The notes under the pieces were generated by a model. It was not told the DNA's origin. It saw only the letters and a list, made by a program, of their open reading frames with translations, and searched no databases. Position numbers and translations under genes: made by a program. This document shows, piece by piece, positions 1 through 6,653 of a DNA stretch of 10,054 nucleotides (positions are counted from its first letter, which is position 1; every line of letters begins with the position of its first letter). This stretch comes from Prolixibacteraceae bacterium (GTDB lineage: Bacteria; Bacteroidota; Bacteroidia; Bacteroidales; Prolixibacteraceae): positions 1 to 10,054 of the forward strand of contig JAGODU010000144.1 of the NCBI GenBank assembly GCA_017998095.1, read 5' to 3'.

Positions 1-1239
1 GTCGATGCACGATCAATAATCGTACAAAAGACTAAAGCAGTATCTGCCGATCTTTCTACCCTGAATACACGAACAGACATATGGAAGAATGGATACCAGG
101 CTTTCAAAAATTCTCCGATCATCGGATTCGGAGCAGGGTCCTTTGAATATGCCTATCGAAAATATTTCGATGGTAATTCTTATACCAATGTTGCCCACAG
201 CACGCTCGTAAAAATTGGCGTTGAGTTGGGCCTGATAGGTCTCTTCTGTTTTTTGTTTTATTTAGCAGGCATAAGTATCACTTCATTCAAGCTCTTGAAA
301 GAACGTCGGTATCTTTTTATAATGCTTTCCCTTGTTGCTGGCTTTCTTTTCAGTTTGATTGATTTTTCCTTTGACGTCACATCGCATGTACTATCTTTTT
401 TTGTGATAAGCTCGGCTTTCTTTTTTTCAGTCCCTCGTCACCATAACAATACTCCCAAAGCAAAGATAAATGGGAAAGGGTTAGCAGTATTCCTGACATT
501 GATTGCGTGTATCCTGGCAAATATGCTATTTACAACGCGTTTAAACGAATTCAAAACGTCAATTCAAAATGGAGACTCACTCCTGGAAGAAGGTCTCCCC
601 CTGAAGGCTCTGTATTCTTATAGAGATGCAATATCGGTAATGCCTTTTACTACAGAAGGATTTACAAGAGCATTATCGGTACTTCTGCAGATTTATCCAG
701 TTGAAAACAAACAAGATCTAAAAGAGGCAATGGCCAATGAAATGACAGAGTACATGAATTTACTGGAGTATAGCAAGGACAAGGATTCAGAGATTTACCT
801 CATCCTGGGTAAGAGCCATGCCCTAATGAAAAATGAAAAAAAATCTGACAAGTATTTTAGCCTTGCCTTGGACTACTACCCTTCATCAGGACGCTATATT
901 CATGAAATTGCCAGCTACTATGCCAGCCAGGAGAATTATGATAAGGCCATGCAGGTAATTCGATCATTCGATCCTTTTATCGAAAAACACAAAGGGCCAC
1001 ATAATCCGAGAGGAATATTTGTATATCTAATAAGGGATCTTGAAGGAGAGATATATTACGAGCAAGGTAATAAGATTAATGCTCTTCAAATAGCAAAAAC
1101 AAACTTGCAGGATGCAGAAAACGGTGTTTACGTGACAACGAGTGCTCGGACGAGATACTTCAGAACAAAAACCTCTTGTATAGAAAATCTCAAGGAAAAA
1201 GTCCAAAAGTATAAAAATAATCTAACAGATGAGTCATAA
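1..1239 (+). CDS. O-antigen ligase/polymerase family protein (Wzy_C) with C-terminal TPR-like region, 5' end missing
   Basis: The frame is open from base 1 to TAA at 1237-1239 (412 residues visible), so the N-terminal membrane segments lie outside the window. TTG at 226 sits inside the conserved domain and is not the start. Residues 24-85 carry the Wzy_C pattern: R24-x2-I-W, SPIIGFGAGSF at 38-48, then an AHS motif with H66 and V-E-L-G-L-I-G leading into a membrane helix. About four hydrophobic segments follow between residues 76 and 175. A soluble part of about 230 residues comes next, with helical pairs such as A-L-x-x-Y-R-D-A and K-Y-F-S-L-A-L-D-Y-Y-P that look like TPR repeats. Family members join glycans to lipid A-core, or polymerise repeat units, at the periplasmic face. 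Because an ABC exporter follows 24 bases downstream, I favour a ligase over a Wzy polymerase (inference). Confidence 0.85.
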   Translation, partial: VDARSIIVQKTKAVSADLSTLNTRTDIWKNGYQAFKNSPIIGFGAGSFEYAYRKYFDGNSYTNVAHSTLVKIGVELGLIGLFCFLFYLAGISITSFKLLKERRYLFIMLSLVAGFLFSLIDFSFDVTSHVLSFFVISSAFFFSVPRHHNNTPKAKINGKGLAVFLTLIACILANMLFTTRLNEFKTSIQNGDSLLEEGLPLKALYSYRDAISVMPFTTEGFTRALSVLLQIYPVENKQDLKEAMANEMTEYMNLLEYSKDKDSEIYLILGKSHALMKNEKKSDKYFSLALDYYPSSGRYIHEIASYYASQENYDKAMQVIRSFDPFIEKHKGPHNPRGIFVYLIRDLEGEIYYEQGNKINALQIAKTNLQDAENGVYVTTSARTRYFRTKTSCIENLKEKVQKYKNNLTDES

Positions 1240-1263
1240 TAAAAACGAAAAAATAAGGATTAC

Positions 1264-2031
1264 ATGACCTCAAAGATAAGGCATTATATTGACATTGCGA
1301 CTGTTCTCCTTCAAAAGGATTTAAAGGTTCGATACAAAAGCACTTTGTTTGGTTACCTCTGGTCTGTAGGCCATCCTCTTGCATTTGCGCTGGTATTCTT
1401 TATCGCATTTAAGGTTGTCATGAAAATACAGATTGATAATTATGCGCTTTTCCTAATTGCTGGACTGTTTCCATGGCAATGGTTGAGTAATTCTATGAAC
1501 GCATCGCCCACTATATTTCTTGCAAACTGGACTATAATAAAAAAGATTAACTTTCCGAGGAACATGCTTCCATTCACGCTCGTCTTGCAGGATATGGTTC
1601 ACTATATCCTTTCCATTCCGGTAATTGTCTTGTTCCTTTATATTTACAGAAAAACACCCTCATTAAACTGGCTATACGGTGTACCGTTGTTACTTGTTAT
1701 GCAGTTCTCCATGGTATATGGGCTGAGTCTGATAATATCATCAATCAATTTGTTTTTTCGTGATCTCGAAAGATTGACCACAATTGGCCTTACTCTTTTA
1801 TTTTATTTCACACCTGTCATTTATCCTGAAACTATGATTCCTGACCGGTTTAAACCATTATTGACGCTAAACCCATTTGCACATCTTATAGTAAACTGGC
1901 GCAATCTCTTGCTTGACGGTACAATACAACCAATCCTTTTCGGTATTAATTTTGCTTATAGCTTATTGATACTTTGGGGGGGCTACATGATCTACAGAAA
2001 ACTTTGTTGGCGCTTCGCCGAGGTACTATAA
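1264..2031 (+). CDS. wzm: Polysaccharide ABC transporter permease (Wzm-type, ABC-2)
   Basis: This 255-residue protein has the usual length and layout of the ABC-2 permeases that export O-antigen or capsule across the inner membrane. Visible family motifs are R-Y-K-S-T-L-F-G-Y-L-W at 23-33 before the first membrane helix, G-L-F-P-W at 67-71, F-P-R-N at 97-100, F-R-D-L-E-R-L at 165-171, T-P-V-I-Y-P at 183-188 and L-N-P-F at 202-205. Six hydrophobic segments lie at about 37-53, 62-80, 108-127, 139-162, 172-190 and 226-245. The ATG at 1264 is preceded by AAGGA at 1255-1259. The stop TAA at 2029-2031 shares one base with the ATG of the ATPase gene, so the two subunits are translationally coupled. 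Two copies of this protein with two of the ATPase would form the exporter. The intact length and motifs leave little doubt. Confidence 0.95.
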   Translation: MTSKIRHYIDIATVLLQKDLKVRYKSTLFGYLWSVGHPLAFALVFFIAFKVVMKIQIDNYALFLIAGLFPWQWLSNSMNASPTIFLANWTIIKKINFPRNMLPFTLVLQDMVHYILSIPVIVLFLYIYRKTPSLNWLYGVPLLLVMQFSMVYGLSLIISSINLFFRDLERLTTIGLTLLFYFTPVIYPETMIPDRFKPLLTLNPFAHLIVNWRNLLLDGTIQPILFGINFAYSLLILWGGYMIYRKLCWRFAEVL

Positions 2032-2762
2032 TGGAACCTGTTATTACTTTTGAGAACGTATCCAAGACATATCCTTTATATCACCACATAACTGGAGGAA
2101 TAAAGAATCTTATATTCAATCTTTACAAAGGAATCGAAGCTATCAGAAATTCGAAATACGAAGCTCTTCACGACATCTCGTTTCAAGTATTCAAGGGAGA
2201 AACATTTGGAATAATTGGCAAGAACGGTGCTGGTAAGAGTACAATCTTGGGGCTCGTAGCGGGTGTGCTAAAACCTACAAAAGGTAGGGTAACGGTTCGA
2301 GGGAGGATATCCCCCCTTCTTGAGCTTGGTGCAGGATTTCATCCTGAGCTTACAGGTCGGGAAAACATATTGCTTAAAGGAGTTTTGATAGGACTTACAA
2401 GGTTGGAGATAACTGGGAAGATGGACGAAATAATACGTTTTTCAGAACTCGATGACTTCATAGATCAGCCAGTGCGGATATACTCTTCAGGTATGCTTGC
2501 AAGGCTCGGTTTCTCAATAGTAGCAAGTCTCAACCCTGAGCTTCTACTTATCGATGAAATTTTAGCAGTCGGTGATTCTGAATTCCAAAAAAAATGTTTA
2601 GAAAGGATGGCAGAGTTTAAGAAAGGCGGCGTTACGATGCTATTAGTTTCACATTCCATCGAACAGGTTGAGACTAACTGCGATAGGGTTATTTGGATAG
2701 AAAACCACAGAATAAAGATGTTAGGCAGCCCTTTGGATATTCTCAGTAAATATCCATATTGA
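2031..2762 (+). CDS. wzt: Polysaccharide ABC transporter ATPase (short Wzt/KpsT type)
   Basis: The chosen start is ATG 2031, which overlaps the permease stop as TAATG and has GAGG at 2020-2023, seven bases upstream. The frame is open further upstream, but that part is out-of-frame permease sequence. The 243-residue product drives export by ATP hydrolysis at the inner face of the membrane. Visible motifs are Walker A G-K-N-G-A-G-K-S-T at 63-71, the family segment S-P-L-L-E-L-G-A-G-F-H-P-E-L at 94-107, signature Y-S-S-G-M at 151-155 (diverged from LSGGQ, as usual in this family), Walker B L-L-L-I-D-E at 171-176 and the switch histidine H208. The protein ends about 35 residues after the H-loop. 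It therefore lacks the C-terminal carbohydrate-binding domain that long Wzt proteins use to recognise a capped chain end. That suggests export without cap recognition, or recognition by another protein. Confidence 0.96.
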   Translation: MEPVITFENVSKTYPLYHHITGGIKNLIFNLYKGIEAIRNSKYEALHDISFQVFKGETFGIIGKNGAGKSTILGLVAGVLKPTKGRVTVRGRISPLLELGAGFHPELTGRENILLKGVLIGLTRLEITGKMDEIIRFSELDDFIDQPVRIYSSGMLARLGFSIVASLNPELLLIDEILAVGDSEFQKKCLERMAEFKKGGVTMLLVSHSIEQVETNCDRVIWIENHRIKMLGSPLDILSKYPY

Positions 2763-2764
2763 GG
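2761..2764 (+). promoter_or_regulatory. Shine-Dalgarno-like GAGG before a 21-codon ORF
   Basis: GAGG overlaps the wzt stop codon (TGA, 2760-2762) and lies eight bases before ATG 2773. The spacing suits initiation at the tiny reading frame 2773-2838, not at the methyltransferase gene that begins at 2850. Confidence 0.3.
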
Positions 2765-2772
2765 TAAATTCA

Positions 2773-2838
2773 ATGATGGAAGCGATGTACACGCGGTTAT
2801 ACATCGGGCTTAGCTCGAACTTTGGTTATAAGATATAG
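2773..2838 (+). CDS. Possible 21-residue leader peptide or gene remnant between wzt and the methyltransferase gene
   Basis: In the 87-base gap after wzt, an ATG at 2773 (a second follows at 2776) with GAGG at good spacing opens 21 codons ending in TAG at 2836-2838, 11 bases before the next gene. The end of the peptide reads R-L-Y-I-G-L-S-S-N-F-G-Y. This loosely resembles the N-terminus of FolK (HPPK) enzymes, which I recall as Y-I-x-L-G-S-N-L-G. The match is too short to prove descent. It may be a fossil of a lost gene, a coupling leader, or chance. Confidence 0.18.
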   Translation: MMEAMYTRLYIGLSSNFGYKI

Positions 2839-2849
2839 GATATCGAAAC

Positions 2850-4640
2850 ATGGATAATTTTGTCTACAATAAATCATTGAGAATATACATAAGCGACAGG
2901 TCAACCCTTTTTGATTACTCAGATGGATGCGAGACATACCTGACTAAAGTTTTTCAGAATATTGAGCACATCGACCCATATCCTATTGACCTTCAGGAAT
3001 ACATCAAAGACTGGCCTACAAAATACCATCTTTCATACATGAGGACAAACCTTCTAGAAGCCATTAAGGAACTTTTTGATCGAGACTGGAACGTCCTTGA
3101 AGTGGGCGCTGGAACTGGAGCCCTTACTCCTTGGCTTTGCGATACATTTAAGCATGTTGACTGTATCGAAGGGTCAATCGATAGAGCAAAAGCAATAGGT
3201 TTAAGAACCAAAAGTCGAGACAATGTACGAATTTTCGCTGGTGATATCATGAATATTGATTTCTCAGGTCATTACGATCTCGTGACGTTAATAGGTGTCC
3301 TGGAGTATGCGCCTTTTTACAAGCCGGATAAGGATCCAATCTTTGCGTGCAAAGATCTTTTGATACGATTGGAGCAATTTGTAAAGGAAGATGGATTATT
3401 AGTGATAGCGATAGAAAATAAATTGGGAGCAAAATATTTTTCTGGGTGCCATGAAGATCACAACGGAGAATTATTCTCTGGCATTATGGATTATCCCACA
3501 AAATCAACGTTGACTTTCAGCAGAAATGAACTCGAAGATATTCTGCGACAAGTTGGCTTCACTAACATAACTTTCTACCATGTTTTTCCTGATTACAAAA
3601 TTCCAACAACAATAATTAAAGAAAATAGCGACATCTATGAACAAGATATTTCTGGTTTTATTCGTGGTCTTTTTGAAGACCATTCAGGTAATAGAGAATA
3701 TTTTTTTCACGATACTTTATTTGTAAGCACCCTTGTAAAAGCACATCTACTGCACCATTTTTCTAATTCATTTCTTGTCATATGCTCAAAAAATGAGAAT
3801 GTTGATTTGGAAACAAGTTGGATGATAAAAAAATTTTGGAACCAAGAAGGAACCAAACCGATATTTCACCATACTATCTCTCTAGAAAAACATGGCTCAG
3901 CATACTCAATAAGAAGGACACCTTTTAGAGGTGGGAGCTTCTCTTTAAACGAGGATCGAATAAAATTCAATATTTCTTATGATAAGGTTTTTATACCTGG
4001 AAAACCACTCTCAATAGAGGCTTATAAGTGTGCGATGAACGAAAATTACATGGATCGATTAGCTATTTTAATGCAAGAAATATTGGACACCCTGTTGATG
4101 GAATTTTCGATTGGAAACAAAGATGAAATGGGATTTCAGCTTGTTCGCGGAGAAGCAATTGACTATTGTTTCTGGAATTTGGTACGCAAAGAAGACTCAG
4201 GGCTCAAATTTGTTGATGATAAATGGAGCTTCAACTCTTCCATTACAGAGGATTTTATTATATTCAGAAATCTATTCTATCTTTTTCGAGATGTTTATCC
4301 ATTTATTGAAGAAAATGATCCTGAAGAATTTGTTATCCCAATAATGAAGAAACTTTTTTCAACATTTTCATCGAGGAGATACGACGAAAATCTTTTTAAA
4401 GAAGCTGAATTTCAAAGTGAGACTCAAATAAAACCAGTCAAGGTGGCTGATATGAGAGCAAACGCTTCAGCCAGAAAGCACGCAATAATGAGTTCAGCAA
4501 AGTATAAGTCTCACATGCGAACAAAAGAAAAACAAATGGAAGCAATTCTGGCAAGAAGAGCATGGAAAATTATAGACAAATATTTCAAAATTAAGAACAG
4601 AATTATAAAATTAACAAGGGAACGTGGAATATTTGTATAG
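2850..4640 (+). CDS. SAM-dependent methyltransferase with C-terminal kinase-like region and basic helical tail
   Basis: The start ATG 2850 has AGGA at 2837-2840, nine bases upstream; the product has 596 residues. Residues about 60-255 form a class I methyltransferase: motif I L-E-V-G-A-G-T-G-A-L at 83-92, an acidic residue E107 after strand 2, G-D-I at 131-133, the Y-D-L-V-T-L-I-G-V-L-E-Y strand at 142-153, and a segment around E-N-K-L-G-A-K-Y-F-S-G-C at 189-200. The middle part (about 300-500) is less clear. D438-x4-N443 followed by V-D-D at 455-457 has the spacing of the catalytic loop and metal-binding Asp of aminoglycoside-phosphotransferase or kinase folds, but the HxD histidine is replaced by A436. 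Residues 510-596 are rich in Lys and Arg and look helical or coiled-coil, perhaps for membrane or partner binding. The gene follows wzm-wzt, as wbdD does in E. coli O9a. A chain-capping or sugar O-methylation role is inference; the methyltransferase domain is secure. Confidence 0.88.
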   Translation: MDNFVYNKSLRIYISDRSTLFDYSDGCETYLTKVFQNIEHIDPYPIDLQEYIKDWPTKYHLSYMRTNLLEAIKELFDRDWNVLEVGAGTGALTPWLCDTFKHVDCIEGSIDRAKAIGLRTKSRDNVRIFAGDIMNIDFSGHYDLVTLIGVLEYAPFYKPDKDPIFACKDLLIRLEQFVKEDGLLVIAIENKLGAKYFSGCHEDHNGELFSGIMDYPTKSTLTFSRNELEDILRQVGFTNITFYHVFPDYKIPTTIIKENSDIYEQDISGFIRGLFEDHSGNREYFFHDTLFVSTLVKAHLLHHFSNSFLVICSKNENVDLETSWMIKKFWNQEGTKPIFHHTISLEKHGSAYSIRRTPFRGGSFSLNEDRIKFNISYDKVFIPGKPLSIEAYKCAMNENYMDRLAILMQEILDTLLMEFSIGNKDEMGFQLVRGEAIDYCFWNLVRKEDSGLKFVDDKWSFNSSITEDFIIFRNLFYLFRDVYPFIEENDPEEFVIPIMKKLFSTFSSRRYDENLFKEAEFQSETQIKPVKVADMRANASARKHAIMSSAKYKSHMRTKEKQMEAILARRAWKIIDKYFKIKNRIIKLTRERGIFV

Positions 4641-4680
4641 CTTTAACTAAATTTGAATATAATCATAGGGGTTTAATTTC

Positions 4681-5406
4681 ATGATTATAAATTGGTTTGA
4701 AAAAGATAACAAACGGAAAACAAAACTATCCGCTTTTCTCAGGAAAGGTTATAAGTGCAGAAGTGAACCTCTTTATTTTGATGAGGAATTTGTCCAGAAT
4801 AAAGGTTTAGTTCATCGTCCATTAGTTTATCCTTTCGCAGCATATCTAGCGGAACGTTTTGGCAGTTCATGGTTGGTTGATTTTGGCTGTGGTAAGGCCT
4901 ATAACCTTGCACTACTAAGTGATAAATTTAGAACATTGGGCATAGATTGTGGTGAAAACATTTATTACTGCCGAAACAAATACAAGCTTGGAAAGTGGAT
5001 TGAGTGGAATTTTGAAAATGAGGAAATTATCCCAGTGTCTTCAAAAACAGCTAGAAAGGCTGTTGTAGTTTGCTCAGAATTAATCGAGCATCTTATGAAC
5101 CCAATTCCTCTGATCAATAATATAAAGCATATTCTTAGTTACTCTCCAGTGGCTGTGATGACAACTCCTAACAGGAACATTGTACCTAGCTGTAATGATT
5201 CCAGTCCTTTAGTAAATCCACATCATGTGCGAGGATGGAATCTTGAAGAGTTTCAGACTTTGTTAACACATTTCAACATTGGTATTGAATTTTTAGGTCT
5301 AACCGTGGACAACAATTTTGATATGGAAAAAAAACAATCATTGGAATACTTTCACGAAATGCGTATGTCGAAAAAAAGGCCGCTCCATCCAATTTTCAAG
5401 TTGTAG
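4681..5406 (+). CDS. Class I SAM-dependent methyltransferase; apparent N-terminal part of a frame-broken methyltransferase-GT2 fusion
   Basis: ATG 4681 has AGGGG at 4667-4671, nine bases upstream. The frame as it stands encodes 241 residues. The conserved block V-H-R-P-L-V-Y-P at 44-51 precedes motif I V-D-F-G-C-G-K-A-Y at 66-74, then G-I-D-C at 87-90, C-S-E-L-I-E-H-L at 131-138, T-T-P-N-R at 161-165 and N-P-H-H-V-R-G-W at 179-186. It probably methylates a sugar or the growing glycan in the cytoplasm. The fold's last strand is expected near residues 215-225. At K217-K218 the frame crosses a run of eight A's and continues to a tail of 23 residues (219-241) that I do not recognise. The -1 frame instead reads T-I-I-G-I-L-S-R, a plausible final strand, and runs on without a stop into the downstream GT2. 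The last 23 codons may therefore be an artefact of an indel or a frameshift site. Confidence 0.82.
   Translation: MIINWFEKDNKRKTKLSAFLRKGYKCRSEPLYFDEEFVQNKGLVHRPLVYPFAAYLAERFGSSWLVDFGCGKAYNLALLSDKFRTLGIDCGENIYYCRNKYKLGKWIEWNFENEEIIPVSSKTARKAVVVCSELIEHLMNPIPLINNIKHILSYSPVAVMTTPNRNIVPSCNDSSPLVNPHHVRGWNLEEFQTLLTHFNIGIEFLGLTVDNNFDMEKKQSLEYFHEMRMSKKRPLHPIFKL
5327..5334 (+). other. A8 homopolymer, candidate frameshift or slippage site
   Basis: Eight A's cover methyltransferase codons 216-218. In that frame bases 5328-5334 read A AAA AAA, a fit to the X XXY YYZ pattern for -1 frameshifting. A -1 slip continues at ACA 5334 and stays open through ATG 5412 to 6230. A ninth A in the template, or one added in transcription, would have the same effect. 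I see no clear downstream hairpin or upstream stimulatory Shine-Dalgarno sequence, so a plain indel is as likely as a programmed event. Confidence 0.5.
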
Positions 5407-5411
5407 CGATA

Positions 5412-6230
5412 ATGACATCTTACAACGAAGAAGACATAATCGAGAAAACAATTATGCGCCTTGCCGATCAAGGAGTAGGAGTCTATGTCATAGATAACTG
5501 GTCTTCAGACAGCGCCTTCGATCAAATTAAGCAATTTCTCGGAGATAAGGTTATTGGCATTGAACGCTTTCCACCAGAAGGTCCACGACAAACTTTTGAC
5601 TTAAGAAATCTTTTAAAACGTGTTGAACAAGTTAGCTCTGAAATAAGGGCAGACTGGTTTGTTCATCATAATGTTGATGAGGAAAAAGATTCACCGTGGC
5701 CAAACACAAGCCTCCGATATGCTTTTTATCACGTCGACAGACAAGGATTTAACGCTGTTGATCATACCGTTCTTATATTCCATCCTATAGATAATAGCTT
5801 TGAAAAAGGAATGACATTGGGAGAACATTTCAAGTTTTTTGAGTTTGGAACGCGTCCTGGCCACTTCACTCAGATAAAGGCTTGGAAGAACTTTGGACAG
5901 TATGTTTCGCACGCTGATTCAGGGGGTCATGAGGTTGTTTTTAAACTACGCCGAGTATATCCGTACAAATTTATTTTGCGTCACTACCTGTTTAGATCAC
6001 AAATTCATGGTGAACGCAAGTTATTCTCCGAAAGAACTTCGCGATGGAACCATCATGAGAGAGCCATTGGCTGGCATACACATTATGATCACATTATCGC
6101 AGGACATATTTTTTTGAGAAATAGTAACAATCTGATAAAGTTCGATACAAATGATTTTTATACAAGTTATCTGATTGAACGTCTTTCTGGAATTGGAATT
6201 CAGACGCTATACAAAGAAGGATTTGAGTAA
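5412..6230 (+). CDS. Family 2 glycosyltransferase; apparent C-terminal part of the frame-broken methyltransferase-GT2 fusion
   Basis: Read from ATG 5412, five bases after the previous stop, the product has 272 residues. It begins abruptly at T-S-Y-N-E-E-D, without the first strand of the GT-A fold. The codons just upstream in the same frame encode that strand (N-F-Q-V-V-A-I-M-T-S-Y-N), and the frame is open back to 5322 with no ATG, GTG or TTG. I see no Shine-Dalgarno sequence before 5412. Other GT2 features are V-I-D-N-W-S-S-D at 26-33, the metal-motif region H-H-N-V-D-E at 85-90, S-P-W at 94-96, G-G-H at 171-173, R-H-Y at 190-192 and G-W-H-x-H-Y at 220-225. The first Asp of the expected DxD is Asn here (N87). 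The likely role is transfer of a sugar to the growing polysaccharide; the sugar is unknown. Independent translation from 5412 would probably give a protein lacking strand 1. Confidence 0.82.
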   Translation: MTSYNEEDIIEKTIMRLADQGVGVYVIDNWSSDSAFDQIKQFLGDKVIGIERFPPEGPRQTFDLRNLLKRVEQVSSEIRADWFVHHNVDEEKDSPWPNTSLRYAFYHVDRQGFNAVDHTVLIFHPIDNSFEKGMTLGEHFKFFEFGTRPGHFTQIKAWKNFGQYVSHADSGGHEVVFKLRRVYPYKFILRHYLFRSQIHGERKLFSERTSRWNHHERAIGWHTHYDHIIAGHIFLRNSNNLIKFDTNDFYTSYLIERLSGIGIQTLYKEGFE

Positions 6231-6319
6231 AGATTTTAAACTTTATCACGTTGACTTTTTTTGAAGTATTTAACTTGATAGATAATGATAATATTTTTAT
6301 GAGCATAAGTTTCAAAGTT

Positions 6320-6330
6320 GAGGAGTAGGA
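6320..6330 (+). promoter_or_regulatory. Strong Shine-Dalgarno region that fixes the start of the small gene at ATG 6339
   Basis: Two adjacent purine-rich matches, GAGGAG (6320-6325) and AGGA (6327-6330), lie 13 and 8 bases before ATG 6339. A TTG at 6318 in the same frame precedes them and cannot use them, so the ATG is the better start. They close the largest gap between genes in the window (6231-6338, 108 bases). That gap is very AT-rich and otherwise holds nothing I can support. Confidence 0.6.
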
Positions 6331-6338
6331 AAACATTA

Positions 6339-6653
6339 ATGCTGGACGTAATTAGAAGTAATTTTATCAGAAAGATTATTAAAGCACGGAAAATAATCCA
6401 TGCAGAAGGCTTTTTTGTTTTTTTTCGTAAGGCAGTCAGGAGACTCTATTGGGAGCTTAGGAATAAGTATTGGCATCGCACCAACGACGATAAAATGAAT
6501 TACAGAGAAAGCGTTAATCAAGCTACAAGGTATTGTCTTCTCAAAAAAACCCCTACAACTAATTTAGCTGACAAGAATCCAAAGGCGGTTCTCGAATTTT
6601 TAGAGAATTTGAAGAAACAGATAGTAGAAGCAAACCAAGAAAAGAAGCCATGA
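6339..6653 (+). CDS. Small basic helical protein of unknown function, coupled to the GT2-GT4 gene
   Basis: I do not recognise this 104-residue protein. The start at ATG 6339 is supported by strong Shine-Dalgarno matches, and the stop TGA 6651-6653 overlaps the next start as ATGA. The overlap implies translational coupling and roughly equal amounts of the two products. Residues 1-48 are strongly basic and aromatic (R-K-I-I-K-A-R-K-I-I at 11-20, F-F-V-F-F-R-K-A at 25-32, then W38 and W45), with the look of amphipathic helices that could lie on the membrane. Similar basic helical stretches often flank glycosyltransferase domains in polysaccharide loci, so it may tether or assist the downstream enzyme. 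It could equally be a detached linker from a larger glycosyltransferase. There is no signal peptide, clear membrane span or catalytic motif. The second half is polar and contains a predicted helix around 82-97. Confidence 0.65.
   Translation: MLDVIRSNFIRKIIKARKIIHAEGFFVFFRKAVRRLYWELRNKYWHRTNDDKMNYRESVNQATRYCLLKKTPTTNLADKNPKAVLEFLENLKKQIVEANQEKKP

Noticed and set aside
226..228. TTG as the start of the first gene
   Set aside because: The upstream codons from base 1 encode the conserved Wzy_C block in the same frame, so the gene simply enters from outside the window.
4111..4344. 77-codon + strand frame inside the 596-residue methyltransferase gene
   Set aside because: The main frame is uninterrupted and plausible through this stretch; the alternative product looks like no protein family.
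5371..5377. A7 run as the alternative frame-change point between the methyltransferase and GT2
   Set aside because: It would also join the frames, but the heptamer is not in the right phase for tandem slippage, and the -1 frame already reads like methyltransferase sequence upstream of it (T-I-I-G-I-L), which favours the A8 run.
6251..6256. TTGACT as a -35 promoter element in the 6231-6338 gap
   Set aside because: No acceptable -10 hexamer occurs at 16-18 bases; GATAAT at 6281 is too far. The region is AT-rich enough for chance matches.
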